64,000 nt of DNA from Phenylobacterium sp. (GCA_018001015.1 JAGNIV010000001.1:248001-312000), one strand, 5' to 3'. Numbered from the stretch's first letter, positions 27,129-36,292 are shown. Notes: generated from the sequence alone by a model not told the origin. Program-made: numbers and translations.

Positions 27129-28727
27129 TTAGAACCCGCTGGCGATGGCGTCCGGCGCGCTCTTTTCCTTGCGGACCAGGAGGTTGTTCAGCGCATTGAT
27201 ATAGGCCTTGGCCGAGGCCGTCAGGGTATCGGTGTCGGCGGCCTGGCCGGTGGCGATACGGCCATCCTCCTCCAGACGCACCGAGACCTGAGCCTGGGCG
27301 TCGGTGCCTTCGGTCACCGCGTGCACCTGGAACAGGCGCAGGATGGCGGTGTGGGGCACGACCTCGTGGATTGCGTTGAACACCGCGTCCACCGGACCGT
27401 CGCCGGTGGCGGCGCCCGACTTTTCGACCCCGTCGACCGTCACGGTCAGCTCGGCCTGCTGCGGGCCCTCGGTGCCGGCCACCACGCGCAGGTGCTTGAC
27501 CTGAATACGGTCGGCGCCACTGGCCAGGGCGTCATCCACCAGGGCGATGATGTCGTCGTCGAAGACGTGCTTCTTCTTGTCGGCCAGGTCCTTGAAGCGC
27601 TGGAAGGCCTCGTTCAGGGCGTTCTGGCCCAGCTCGTAGCCCAGCTCCTTCAGCTTCTCGCGGAAGCCCGCCCGGCCGGCATGCTTGCCCATCACCAGGT
27701 TCGAGGCGCCCTGGCCGACGGTTTCGGGGCTCATGATCTCGTAGGTGCCGCGGTCCTTCAGCATCCCGTCCTGGTGGATGCCGCTCTCGTGGGCGAAGGC
27801 GTTCTTGCCGACGATCGCCTTGTTGAACTGCACCGGGAAGCCCGTGATCGCCGACGTGTAGCGGCTGGCGCGGGTGATGTGCTGGGTTTCGATATTGGTG
27901 AAGTAGGGCAGCCGGTCGCCGCGCACCTTCAGGGCCATGACGACCTCTTCCAGGGCCGCGTTACCGGCGCGCTCGCCGATGCCGTTCATCGCCACTTCGA
28001 TCTGGCGCGCCCCGCCCTGCACGCCGGCCAGGCTGTTGGCGACGGCCAGGCCCAGGTCATTGTGGCAGTGGGTGGACAGGATGATGCGGTCGGCTCCGTC
28101 CACGTTCTCCAGGATGTCGCGGAAGATGTCGGCGTACTCGCTGGGGTAAGAGTAACCCACGGTGTCGGGCAGGTTCACGGTGCCGGCGCCGGCCTTGATG
28201 GCGGCGTCGACACAGCGGCGCAGGAAGTCCTGCTCGGTGCGGGTGGCGTCCTGGGCCGACCATTCCACGTCGCCGCACAGGTTGCGGGCATGGGTCACCG
28301 ACTTGGTGATCATCTCCAGGATGTCTTCCTGGCTGGCGCGCAGGATGTGGTCGCGGTGGCTGGGGCTGGTGGACAGGAAGGTGTGGATGCGGCCGCGCTT
28401 GGCCGGGCGGATCGCCTCGGCGGCGCGCTCGATGTCCACCATGCCGGCCCGGGCCAGACCGCAGATGGTGCTTTCGGTGACGATCTCGGAGATCTTGCGG
28501 ACGGCCTCGAAGTCACCGTTGGAGGCGATGGGGAAGCCGGCCTCGATGACATCGACCCTCATCTCTTCGAGGATCTTGGCCAGTTCCAGCTTTTCGTCCA
28601 GCGACATGGACGCGCCGGGCGACTGCTCGCCGTCGCGCATGGTGGTGTCGAAGACGATGACCCGATCGCTTTCCTTGCGAACGATGTCATTGGCGGTCGG
28701 GGCCTGGTCGGCGGGAGATACGGTCAT
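27129..28727 (-). CDS. leuA: 2-isopropylmalate synthase
   Basis: 532 residues. The catalytic TIM barrel begins [20 protein letters not shown] with the metal and substrate-binding R-D pair, then [10 protein letters not shown], and the metal-binding [16 protein letters not shown]. The C-terminal part from about residue 390 is the LeuA dimer/allosteric domain that binds leucine. The enzyme condenses acetyl-CoA with 2-ketoisovalerate, the first committed step to leucine. Upstream lies a leader peptide with seven Leu codons and exclusive stems, indicating attenuation in addition to feedback inhibition. The ribosome site is weak (GAAG). Confidence 0.97.
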   Translation of the reverse strand: MTVSPADQAPTANDIVRKESDRVIVFDTTMRDGEQSPGASMSLDEKLELAKILEEMRVDVIEAGFPIASNGDFEAVRKISEIVTESTICGLARAGMVDIERAAEAIRPAKRGRIHTFLSTSPSHRDHILRASQEDILEMITKSVTHARNLCGDVEWSAQDATRTEQDFLRRCVDAAIKAGAGTVNLPDTVGYSYPSEYADIFRDILENVDGADRIILSTHCHNDLGLAVANSLAGVQGGARQIEVAMNGIGERAGNAALEEVVMALKVRGDRLPYFTNIETQHITRASRYTSAITGFPVQFNKAIVGKNAFAHESGIHQDGMLKDRGTYEIMSPETVGQGASNLVMGKHAGRAGFREKLKELGYELGQNALNEAFQRFKDLADKKKHVFDDDIIALVDDALASGADRIQVKHLRVVAGTEGPQQAELTVTVDGVEKSGAATGDGPVDAVFNAIHEVVPHTAILRLFQVHAVTEGTDAQAQVSVRLEEDGRIATGQAADTDTLTASAKAYINALNNLLVRKEKSAPDAIASGF

Positions 28728-28774
28728 GGGATCACTTCATTCTTCGCGGGGGTGTTTTAGAAGGCTCGAGCGTC

Positions 28775-28845
28775 GGGGTCATCCCCTAAGCGCCCGGCCG
28801 CGAAGATGCGCAGCCTACAGGGGCGCCCAGGGGCGGCTAAGCCCC
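28775..28845 (-). promoter_or_regulatory. Predicted leu attenuator (mutually exclusive RNA stems)
   Basis: On the minus strand four segments can pair in alternative ways. Segments 1 and 2 form GGGGC/GCCCC (28841-28845 with 28830-28834). Segments 2 and 3 form an 11-bp pairing with a 2x2 internal loop (28821-28833 with 28783-28795). Segments 3 and 4 form GGGG/CCCC (28783-28786 with 28775-28778), extendable by GCG/CGC. Segment 1 lies just past the run of Leu codons of the leader, as needed for ribosome stalling to free segment 2. No T-run follows the 3:4 stem, so the termination step is uncertain. Confidence 0.6.
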
Positions 28846-28883
28846 AGCGTAAGAAGAAGCTGGCTGTGCAGGCGCGAGTGCAT
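28815..28883 (-). CDS. leuL: leu leader peptide
   Basis: An open frame of 22 codons from ATG at 28883 to TAG at 28815, ending 87 bases before the leuA start. Seven residues are leucine (positions 5, 9, 10, 11, 13, 15 and 22); positions 9-11 are consecutive. Four of the seven, including the triple, use CTT, a rare codon in this GC-rich genome. There is no ribosome site, but a promoter-like TATAGA ends 10 bases upstream of the ATG, so the transcript would be nearly leaderless. The peptide has no expected function itself; its translation would sense charged tRNA-Leu. Confidence 0.75.
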   Translation of the reverse strand: MHSRLHSQLLLTLGLSRPWAPL

Positions 28884-28893
28884 GGGGATACGA

Positions 28894-28920
28894 TCTATAG
28901 AATCTGCGGCTTCACCGCAA
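28894..28920 (-). promoter_or_regulatory. Candidate promoter of leuL-leuA
   Basis: On the minus strand TTGCGG (28915-28920) is followed after 15 bp by TATAGA (28894-28899). Transcription would begin about 28887, some four bases before the leader ATG. The spacing is short for E. coli but acceptable for Caulobacter housekeeping promoters. Prediction only. Confidence 0.45.
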
Positions 28921-28941
28921 GAGTCTTGCGTCTGACCGGCC

Positions 28942-29562
28942 TCAGGCGGCCAGTTGCGCAAGAACCTTCCTCACAGCGGGCCGCTCTCCCATCCGTGCGA
29001 AGTGCTCGGCGACCTTGGGAAATTGCGCCATGTCGATCCCGTCGCGCGGCAGCCAGCCGGTGAGCGTGAAAAGATAGGGATCGCAGATCGTGTAGGCCTC
29101 CCCCATCACCCAGGGACCGACGAGGTATTCCGTCTCGATCAGCTTGAAATGCTCGGCCACCGCCAGGGGCGCCTTGCGGCGCATGTCGGCGATGGCGACC
29201 GGGTCGTCGGCCCAGCGATAGCCGCGGTGGCGGTGGGCGGCGGAGACGTGGACGGCGCTGCAGAGATAGGTGTTGAAGGCCTGGACCTGGGCCATGGCGA
29301 AGGGGTCGTCCAGCGGCGCGAGGTTCGCACTGGGGAAGCTCTGGGCCACATAGGTCATCAGGGCGGGGGCCTCGGTCAGCACGCCCCGCTCGGTCGCCAG
29401 GGCTGGCACCCGGCTCTTGGGGTTGAGCGCCAGATATTCCGGCGACCGCTGCTCGTCCTTCAGGAAGTCGACCTTCACCAGCTCGTACTCGGCGCCGGCC
29501 TCTTCCAAGGCGATGTGAACCGCCAGGCTGATGGTGCCGGGGAAGGAATAGAGTTTCAGCAT
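28942..29562 (-). CDS. Glutathione S-transferase family protein
   Basis: 206 residues. The N-terminal thioredoxin-like domain begins MLKLYSFPGTISLAVHIALEEAGAEYELVKVDF, with SRVPALATERGVLTEAPALMTYVAQ holding the cis-proline and the E-A/S glutathione contacts. The C-terminal helical domain follows (GPWVMGEAYTICDPYLFTLTGWL, the N-capping box). Serine at position 12 is the likely catalytic residue. Cytoplasmic conjugation or reduction enzyme of unknown substrate. GGGAG lies 7 bases upstream; the start is only 2 bp from the ParE stop, so it is the fourth gene of the TVP38-ParD-ParE-GST cluster. Confidence 0.9.
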   Translation of the reverse strand: MLKLYSFPGTISLAVHIALEEAGAEYELVKVDFLKDEQRSPEYLALNPKSRVPALATERGVLTEAPALMTYVAQSFPSANLAPLDDPFAMAQVQAFNTYLCSAVHVSAAHRHRGYRWADDPVAIADMRRKAPLAVAEHFKLIETEYLVGPWVMGEAYTICDPYLFTLTGWLPRDGIDMAQFPKVAEHFARMGERPAVRKVLAQLAA

Positions 29563-29564
29563 GA

Positions 29565-29852
29565 TCAGCTCCCTTGTGGTGGCCAGGCCTGGGCGCCGTG
29601 AAGGACGCGCACCACACCAACCACATCATCTGTGATGGCCAGCACGACAACATAGGGTGTTCCTGTCACGACCAACTCCCGCGTGCCGTCTACGCGTCCA
29701 CGACGAGTTCGCAACGAGATCGAGTCCAAACGACCGACAGCAGATTCTATTCTGTCTCCCATGCGCAGGGCTGCGTCGACGTTGTCCTCGGCGATGTGGA
29801 GAACGATGCTGTTGACGTCATCTCGGGCGCTACTCGCCCAGATGACCTTCAA
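29565..29852 (-). CDS. parE: ParE/RelE-type toxin
   Basis: 95 residues with the ParE consensus: MKVIWASSARDDVNSIVLHIAEDNVDAALR, GRVDGTRELVVTGTPYVVVLAI, and the ending VVRVLHGAQAWP, all diagnostic. ParE toxins inhibit gyrase; RelE-like relatives cleave mRNA. The ATG overlaps the antitoxin stop by 4 bp (ATGA). Order antitoxin-toxin, unlike the HigBA-type pair at 12.5 kb. Confidence 0.9.
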   Translation of the reverse strand: MKVIWASSARDDVNSIVLHIAEDNVDAALRMGDRIESAVGRLDSISLRTRRGRVDGTRELVVTGTPYVVVLAITDDVVGVVRVLHGAQAWPPQGS

Positions 29853-30109
29853 CGTGCAGTGTTCCTGGCCTGGAGCATATCGCGGCGGGCCTGACCCTCG
29901 GCCAGAACCTCTTCATGGGAAACCGTGCGGCCTTCGCGAAGGTCATCGAGTCCCCTATGCACCTCGCCACGGAACCAGGCGTCGTGATCCAGGACACGTT
30001 CGACGGCGTCCATGAGGAGGGTCTCGACCGGGGCGTCCCGAAGGCGGGCAAGATCGTCCAACCGGGTCTTCTGGGCGTCGGTCAGCTCAAGGGTCACATG
30101 CACGCTCAT
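29849..30109 (-). CDS. parD: Ribbon-helix-helix antitoxin (ParD/CopG-like)
   Basis: 86 residues. The N-terminal MSVHVTLELTDAQKTRLDDLARLRDAPVETLLMDAVERVLD has the strand plus two helices of a ribbon-helix-helix DNA-binding domain; the C-terminal part (SHEEVLAEGQARRDML) is the charged toxin-binding tail with the usual SHEEV. It overlaps the toxin start by 4 bp and, unusually, its own ATG overlaps the stop of the upstream TVP38 gene by 4 bp. Autorepression would need a promoter inside that gene. Confidence 0.87.
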   Translation of the reverse strand: MSVHVTLELTDAQKTRLDDLARLRDAPVETLLMDAVERVLDHDAWFRGEVHRGLDDLREGRTVSHEEVLAEGQARRDMLQARNTAR

Positions 30110-30849
30110 GTCTCCTCCGGAATTCGAGCCAAACCCTCGCCGACCATCTTGTCAGCTTCCCGCGATTTCAGCCAGCGCCGCGCGAACCAGCCGATGGCGA
30201 TCCAGAGGGCGGCGACGGCCACCAGCCAGATGATATGCTTGGTGCTCCCGCCCTTCATCGCCTGGACGATGGAATTGCCGGCGAAGGCGGTGAGCGCGAT
30301 CTTCGGGATGATGCCGAGGGCCGTCCCGGCGGCGAACTGAAGCACCCGCATCGGCGTGACCCCGGCGGCCATGTTGACGACGATGAAGGGCGCCGAGGGC
30401 ACCAGCCGCACGATCAGGCTGGCCAGGAAGCCGTTGCGTCCCACCAGGCCCATGAACCGCTGCATGCTCTCGCCGGAGATCGTCTGCAGCGCGCGGGCCC
30501 CGGCGAACCGACCCAGATAGAAGCCCACCAGCGACGACACCATGGTGCCGATCCAGCTGTAGGCGAACCCGGTCCAGGGGCCGAACGCCACCACGGCGGC
30601 CGCGATCAGCACGAACTGCGGCACGCCGATGAAGGCCAGGAGGGCGAAGGCGGCCACCGCGGCCGGCAGGGCCCAGGGTCCGGTGGCGGTTCCCAGCCAC
30701 TGCTCGATCGTGGCTTCGCCGTTGAAACCCAGCACCTGGGCCCCGAACAGAAAGACGATCCCCACGCCCCCGAACAGCACGAAGGACACCGCCAGCGTTC
30801 GCCACGCCTGGGCGTCCATCTCTGTCACGAAGCGGAAAAGGCGACGCAT
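30106..30849 (-). CDS. TVP38/TMEM64 family (VTT domain) membrane protein
   Basis: 247 residues, about six membrane segments. The VTT/SNARE-associated core is clear: FGPWTGFAYSWIGTMVSSLVGFYLGRFAGARAL, then FLASLIVRLVPSAPFIVVNMAAGVTPMRVLQFAAGTALGIIPK. Related DedA/VTT proteins act in lipid scrambling or envelope homeostasis. GGCGAGGG lies about 6 bases before the ATG. Its last codons overlap the ParD start, placing a toxin-antitoxin pair directly behind it in one operon. Confidence 0.9.
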   Translation of the reverse strand: MRRLFRFVTEMDAQAWRTLAVSFVLFGGVGIVFLFGAQVLGFNGEATIEQWLGTATGPWALPAAVAAFALLAFIGVPQFVLIAAAVVAFGPWTGFAYSWIGTMVSSLVGFYLGRFAGARALQTISGESMQRFMGLVGRNGFLASLIVRLVPSAPFIVVNMAAGVTPMRVLQFAAGTALGIIPKIALTAFAGNSIVQAMKGGSTKHIIWLVAVAALWIAIGWFARRWLKSREADKMVGEGLARIPEET

Positions 30850-30884
30850 GGCCTGCCCTCGCCTATCGCCGCCGAAGGGTCAAG

Positions 30885-32637
<1,753 letters not shown>

Positions 32638-32639
32638 GC

Positions 32640-33164
32640 ATGGACGCGAACGCCAGGCGCGCGCTCGCGACCGATATCAACGCCGTCGCCCGGCTGCAGG
32701 GCTCCTTCGTCCTGCGGTCGGGCGCGGTGGCGTCGGAATATTTCGACAAGTACCGGTTCGAAGCCGACCCTGCCCTGCTGGCGCGGGTGGCCCAGGCCAT
32801 GATCCCGCTGCTGCCGGCGGACACTGAGGTCCTGGCGGGCGTCGAACTCGGCGGGGTCCCGATCGCCACGGCGATTTCGCTGGCCACCGGCCTGCCCTGC
32901 GTCTTCGTGCGCAAACAGGCCAAGACCTACGGCACCTGCCTCGCCGTGGAAGGCTCGGAGGTCAAAGGCCGCCGCGTGGTGATGATCGAAGACGTGATCT
33001 CCACCGGCGGCGCTGTGCGCGACGCAGCGGTGCATCTGGCCGACGCCGGGGCGGCGCTGTCCGCCGTGGTCTGCACCCTCTGGCGCGGCGATGGCGAACC
33101 GCGCGTCGAGGGCCTCGGCGTTCCGCTCTACGCGGCGTTCCGGAAGCAAGACCTGGAAGCCTAG
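32640..33164 (+). CDS. pyrE: Orotate phosphoribosyltransferase
   Basis: 174 residues. The PRPP-binding motif VVMIEDVISTGGA occupies residues 113-125, and VFVRKQAKTYGTC carries the conserved basic R-K-x-x-K-x-Y-G loop of PyrE. It makes OMP from orotate and PRPP in the cytoplasm. The length is at the short end of the family but complete. The start lies 2 bp after the aspC stop, and translation may be coupled. Confidence 0.92.
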   Translation: MDANARRALATDINAVARLQGSFVLRSGAVASEYFDKYRFEADPALLARVAQAMIPLLPADTEVLAGVELGGVPIATAISLATGLPCVFVRKQAKTYGTCLAVEGSEVKGRRVVMIEDVISTGGAVRDAAVHLADAGAALSAVVCTLWRGDGEPRVEGLGVPLYAAFRKQDLEA

Positions 33165-33246
33165 GGCTCGGCTTCATGGCGCCGTTTTAATCCCACGTGG
33201 CCACAGACCGGATGCGCGACCCGCCCCGTGAAGCTAGGCTGGGCCC

Positions 33247-34134
33247 ATGATCAAGCTCGCCGCCGCCCTCGCCGCCCTCGCGCTGCTGTCGACCGCCGGA
33301 GCCGCACAGGCGGCTATCGACGCCAAGCTCGCCCCCGACAGCGTCACCCTCACCGACAACGGCCGCACCGTGCTGGTCTACCGGACCAGGACCAACGACC
33401 CCGCCGAGCCCGGCCGCCTGAACTACGTCCATCCGCTCTACGCCCCCGACGGCGCGGTGCTGACGGAGGACCGCCCCGCCGACCATCTGCACCAGCGCGG
33501 CCTGTTCTGGTCCTGGCATCAGGTCCGCCTGGGCGACGAGGTGGTGGCCGACGGCTGGTTCATGAAGGGCCTGACCTTCTTCGTGCGCGGCACGAAATTT
33601 CAGGGCCAGCCGGACGGATCGGGCGTGCTCACCGTCGACGTCGACTGGATCGTCACGTCCAGGCCCGAACTGATCTACGTCGCCCGCGAGATCACCAGGG
33701 TCACCGTCCGCCCCGCGACCTCGGCAGGCCAAAGGATCGAGTTCGACACCACCATCACCGCCCGCACGCCGGGCCTGAGCCTCGGCGGCAGCGACGACGT
33801 GAAGGGCTACGGCGGCTTCTCCATGCGGCTGGTCCAGCCCGACCGGCTGAGCTTCGCCTCCCGCGGCGAGGCGGTGACGCCGGCGGTCGAGGCGGTGGCC
33901 GCCGGCCCCGCCATGGGCTTCGCCTGGCCCATCGCCAACGCCTATCCGGCCTGGGCCGTGGGCCTGGCCTGCAAGGCCCAGGGCCAGCCCATCACCCGCT
34001 GGATTCTGCGCCGGGAACTCTCGATGCAGAACTGCGTCTTCCCCGGCCGCGCGCCCTACGCCATCCCCGTGGACCGGCCGCTGCACCTGGAGTCGACCGT
34101 GGTCATCCAGCCTCGGGAGTCGGCGGCCCGATGA
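33247..34134 (+). CDS. Secreted DUF6807 (PmoA-like) protein
   Basis: 295 residues with a signal peptide (1-22, cut after AAQA). The diagnostic stretch is LNYVHPLYAPDGAVLTEDRPADHLHQRGLFWSWHQV, seen in proteins usually labelled PmoA family; despite the name they are not methane monooxygenase subunits. Many lie in carbohydrate-catabolism loci. The predicted beta-rich protein is periplasmic, and its histidines (HLHQRG) could form an active site. No sugar genes are next to it. Its stop overlaps the DUF4169 start by 4 bp. Confidence 0.85.
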   Translation: MIKLAAALAALALLSTAGAAQAAIDAKLAPDSVTLTDNGRTVLVYRTRTNDPAEPGRLNYVHPLYAPDGAVLTEDRPADHLHQRGLFWSWHQVRLGDEVVADGWFMKGLTFFVRGTKFQGQPDGSGVLTVDVDWIVTSRPELIYVAREITRVTVRPATSAGQRIEFDTTITARTPGLSLGGSDDVKGYGGFSMRLVQPDRLSFASRGEAVTPAVEAVAAGPAMGFAWPIANAYPAWAVGLACKAQGQPITRWILRRELSMQNCVFPGRAPYAIPVDRPLHLESTVVIQPRESAAR

Positions 34135-34307
34135 ACGACATCGTCAACTTCAACAAGGCCAAGAAGGCCCGCGCCAAGCAGGACGCCAAGTCCCAGGCGG
34201 CGGCCAACCGCGCCAAGTTCGGCCGCACCAAGGGCGAGAAGGCCGCCGAGAAGGCCGAGGCTGCAAAGGTGGTGCGCGTGCTGGACGGCGCCAAGCGCGA
34301 GGACTAG
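34131..34307 (+). CDS. DUF4169 family small basic protein
   Basis: 58 residues, very rich in lysine and alanine. It opens MNDIVNFNKAKKARAK and continues with ANRAKFGRTKGEKAAE, matching the alphaproteobacterial DUF4169 family, which has no known function. The charge suggests nucleic-acid binding, but that is speculation. The start overlaps the DUF6807 stop (ATGA). The stop codon is embedded in the left arm of a downstream hairpin. Confidence 0.85.
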   Translation: MNDIVNFNKAKKARAKQDAKSQAAANRAKFGRTKGEKAAEKAEAAKVVRVLDGAKRED

Positions 34308-34355
34308 ATCACGATGCGCTTGGGCGGAAATGTCTGAGCGTTGAATCGTGATCTA
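34305..34355. terminator. Hairpin at the end of the DUF6807-DUF4169 operon
   Basis: TAGATCACGAT (34305-34315) pairs perfectly with ATCGTGATCTA (34345-34355). The 29-nt loop contains a further CGCT/AGCG pairing. The left arm includes the DUF4169 stop codon. ATTTC follows on the plus strand; there is no long T-run. Confidence 0.55.
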
Positions 34356-34367
34356 ATTTCAAAGTTA

Positions 34368-34408
34368 TAGAGCCGGATTCAGGCTTCGAGAGAAGCCATC
34401 CGGCTCTA
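34368..34408. terminator. Strong hairpin at the end of the coq4 operon
   Basis: TAGAGCCGGAT (34368-34378), bulge TCA, GGCTTC, loop GAGA, GAAGCC, ATCCGGCTCTA (34398-34408): 17 paired bases. The right arm includes the coq4 stop codon on the minus strand, and the following minus-strand bases are AT-rich (TAACTTTGAAATT). It probably ends the coq4 transcript. Confidence 0.65.
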
Positions 34409-35125
34409 GGCCGCCGCCGCCATCTGTGGCGCGAAGGCCCGCAGGATCTGGCGGTAGGTGTCCGGCGGGCTGATGCCCAGGCGGCCGCGGGCGCTCTCCA
34501 GGGGTTCGGCGAACAGACGCTCATAGTCCTCGCCCGGCAGCCAGGCCGCACGGCGTCCGACCAGGTAGGCGCGCCAGACGGCGGTGAAGAACGGCAGATC
34601 GGGCCGAGCCTGCTTGCCCGACCGCGCCACGTGCAGGGCGATGAAGGCCAGCCCCAGGCTGCCGGTCTGCGCATAGGAGAAGGCCACAACGCACCCCTCC
34701 CCCAACCCGTCGGTCCCATAGCCAGTCAGCACATGCCAGACATCGTGGATGTCGCGGTTGCGGCGGCCGTACCAGGCATGGGGATGCCTGTACTCAGGCT
34801 GGCCCACAGCCGCCCGCGCGCTGGCGTCGGCCAGGCCCGCCGCGGAGATGTTGTTGCGGGTGATGAAGTCGCGGTAGGCCGCCCCCACCGTGCCGGCCGC
34901 GAAGCTCCGCAGCCAGACGTCGTCGCCGAACCGTTCGCACAGCTCGACCCGCTCATAGGCCATGCGGCCGCCCTGGGGTGTGGTCAGCAGGCGGGCATAG
35001 CCGGCCGGCGGCTTTCGAGAGCTGAGGGCTCGGGTGATTTCGAACACATGCTTGGTGTCGCCGGTGGCGCGCAGGCGGCCCAGCGCCGCGATCGCCTCGC
35101 CAAGTCCGCGCTTGGGCTCTTCCAT
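34406..35125 (-). CDS. COQ4-like ubiquinone biosynthesis protein, copy 1
   Basis: 239 residues from ATG 35125; an ATG three codons earlier (35134) is possible, but AAGGG then touches the start. The metal-binding HDxxH-x11-E motif is intact: H127, D128, H131 and E143 in DIHDVWHVLTGYGTDGLGE. The region FAAGTVGAAYRDFITRNNISAAGLAD is also family-typical. Eukaryotic COQ4 supports coenzyme Q assembly and has recently been linked to oxidative decarboxylation at ring C1; the bacterial role is inferred. It lies 57 bp downstream of a paralogue on the same strand. Confidence 0.85.
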   Translation of the reverse strand: MEEPKRGLGEAIAALGRLRATGDTKHVFEITRALSSRKPPAGYARLLTTPQGGRMAYERVELCERFGDDVWLRSFAAGTVGAAYRDFITRNNISAAGLADASARAAVGQPEYRHPHAWYGRRNRDIHDVWHVLTGYGTDGLGEGCVVAFSYAQTGSLGLAFIALHVARSGKQARPDLPFFTAVWRAYLVGRRAAWLPGEDYERLFAEPLESARGRLGISPPDTYRQILRAFAPQMAAAA

Positions 35126-35182
35126 GGCGTCCATCCCTTGTTTGGGGGAAGGATGCGCCCGGCCGAGCCCCGAGGGCAAGAG

Positions 35183-35947
35183 CTAGGCGGCCATCGCCAT
35201 CTGTTCAGGGGTCCAGTCACGGGCCGCCTGCGGGATGGAATTGTACAGCGTCGCGGGCGTGATGTTCAGGCGCCTGCGGGCGGCCTCCAGCGGCTCGTTG
35301 AGCAGCCGGTCATAGTCCTCGCCCAACAGCCAGACGGCGGCCTTGCCGCGCTTGTATCCTTGCCAGATCGCCTTGGCGTAGGGCTGGCCGGTCCCGCGGC
35401 TGCGCACCGCCGCGCCGAGGCCGATCAGGGCCCAACCCAGGCCCTTGGTCTGAGCGTAGGAGAAGGCCACCAGGCAGGCCTCCCCAAGGCCGTCGCGGTG
35501 ATAGCCCGACAGGATGTGCCAGATGTCGTGCACGTCGCGGGTGCGGCGGCCCATCCAGGCATAGGGGTGCTGCAGGTCCACGCCCTTGTTGTCGCCCATG
35601 CGGCTGATCTCGGCCAGCCCCTCGGCCGACAGCTGCTCGGTGCGAATGAAGTCGCGATAGGCGGCCCCGACGGTCCCAGGGGCGAAGGCGTCCAGCCAGG
35701 CGTCATCCATCAGCTTGGCGGCCAGTTCATCGCGCTGATAGGCGATCTTGCCGCCCTGCACCGTGGTCATCAGCTTCAGATAGCAGTCGCGGGTCGCCGT
35801 GCCGTTCAGGGCCCGCATGATCTCGAACACCTGGCCGGTGTCTTCCTTGTCGTTCAGCAGACGCCCCAGGGCGCGCAGGGCGGCCCGCCATTGCAGTTTC
35901 GGCTTGGGCAGGGGGGCGGTTTTCAGATCGACGACAGCGACGGTCAT
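35183..35947 (-). CDS. COQ4-like ubiquinone biosynthesis protein, copy 2
   Basis: 254 residues from ATG 35947 (AGAGG about 9 bases upstream). It has the same domain and the same intact motif, H140, D141, H144 and E156 in DVHDIWHILSGYHRDGLGE, and parallel stretches (FAPGTVGAAYRDFIRTEQLSAEGLAE) to copy 1. A proline-rich N-terminal extension of about 15 residues distinguishes it. First gene of the pair; its promoter region carries a perfect 14-bp palindrome. The pair must come from a duplication or two acquisitions, and both look functional. Confidence 0.87.
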   Translation of the reverse strand: MTVAVVDLKTAPLPKPKLQWRAALRALGRLLNDKEDTGQVFEIMRALNGTATRDCYLKLMTTVQGGKIAYQRDELAAKLMDDAWLDAFAPGTVGAAYRDFIRTEQLSAEGLAEISRMGDNKGVDLQHPYAWMGRRTRDVHDIWHILSGYHRDGLGEACLVAFSYAQTKGLGWALIGLGAAVRSRGTGQPYAKAIWQGYKRGKAAVWLLGEDYDRLLNEPLEAARRRLNITPATLYNSIPQAARDWTPEQMAMAA

Positions 35948-35982
35948 GGGCAGGACCTCTTGAACCACGTTCGGATTAAAGA

Positions 35983-35996
35983 TGACGCCGGCGTCA
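35983..35996. promoter_or_regulatory. Perfect 14-bp palindrome in the coq4 promoter region
   Basis: TGACGCCGGCGTCA is fully self-complementary; after two unmatched bases on each side symmetry continues as AAA and TTT. On the minus strand GTGACG then TTTAAT, 11 bp apart, read as a promoter, with the palindrome between or over these boxes. It begins 36 bp upstream of the coq4 copy 2 start and lies 87 bp upstream of the divergent RHH_4 gene. A TetR-type dimer is the natural kind of ligand. The regulator is unknown. Confidence 0.6.
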
Positions 35997-36082
35997 CTTT
36001 TTGGCAAGTCCCCTTTTCGACGACGCGCTCTGATCCGAAGACTGTTGCCTCGCCGCCATGAGACCTGAGATTAAGGGTGCAA

Positions 36083-36292
36083 ATGCCCAGATTGCGTAAA
36101 CGCTCGATCCTGCTCGCCGGCCACGCCACCTCCATGGCGCTTGAGCCCGAGTTCTGGGCGGTGCTGGAGGAGATGGCTCAGGACCAGGCCCTGAGCCTCG
36201 CGGGCCTGATCGCGCGGCTTGACGAGACGCGCGGCGAACGGCCGCTGGCCTCGGCCTGCCGGGTGGCGGCGCTGAATTTCGCGAAGCGCTAG
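36083..36292 (+). CDS. RHH_4-type ribbon-helix-helix protein
   Basis: 69 residues. LRKRSILLAGHATSMALEPEFWAVLEEMAQDQALSLAGLIARLDE matches the RHH_4 family found across alphaproteobacteria: a beta strand with R-S-I and two helices. Ribbon-helix-helix proteins bind DNA as dimers. ATG 36083 follows AAGGG by about 6 bases; a GTG two codons earlier is possible. It is divergent from coq4 with the palindrome between them, and its stop TAG shares bases with the convergent small membrane gene. Confidence 0.88.
   Translation: MPRLRKRSILLAGHATSMALEPEFWAVLEEMAQDQALSLAGLIARLDETRGERPLASACRVAALNFAKR

Noticed and set aside
27114-28760. 548-codon plus-strand frame opposite leuA
   Set aside because: Shadow of leuA; codon bias in the wrong frame position.
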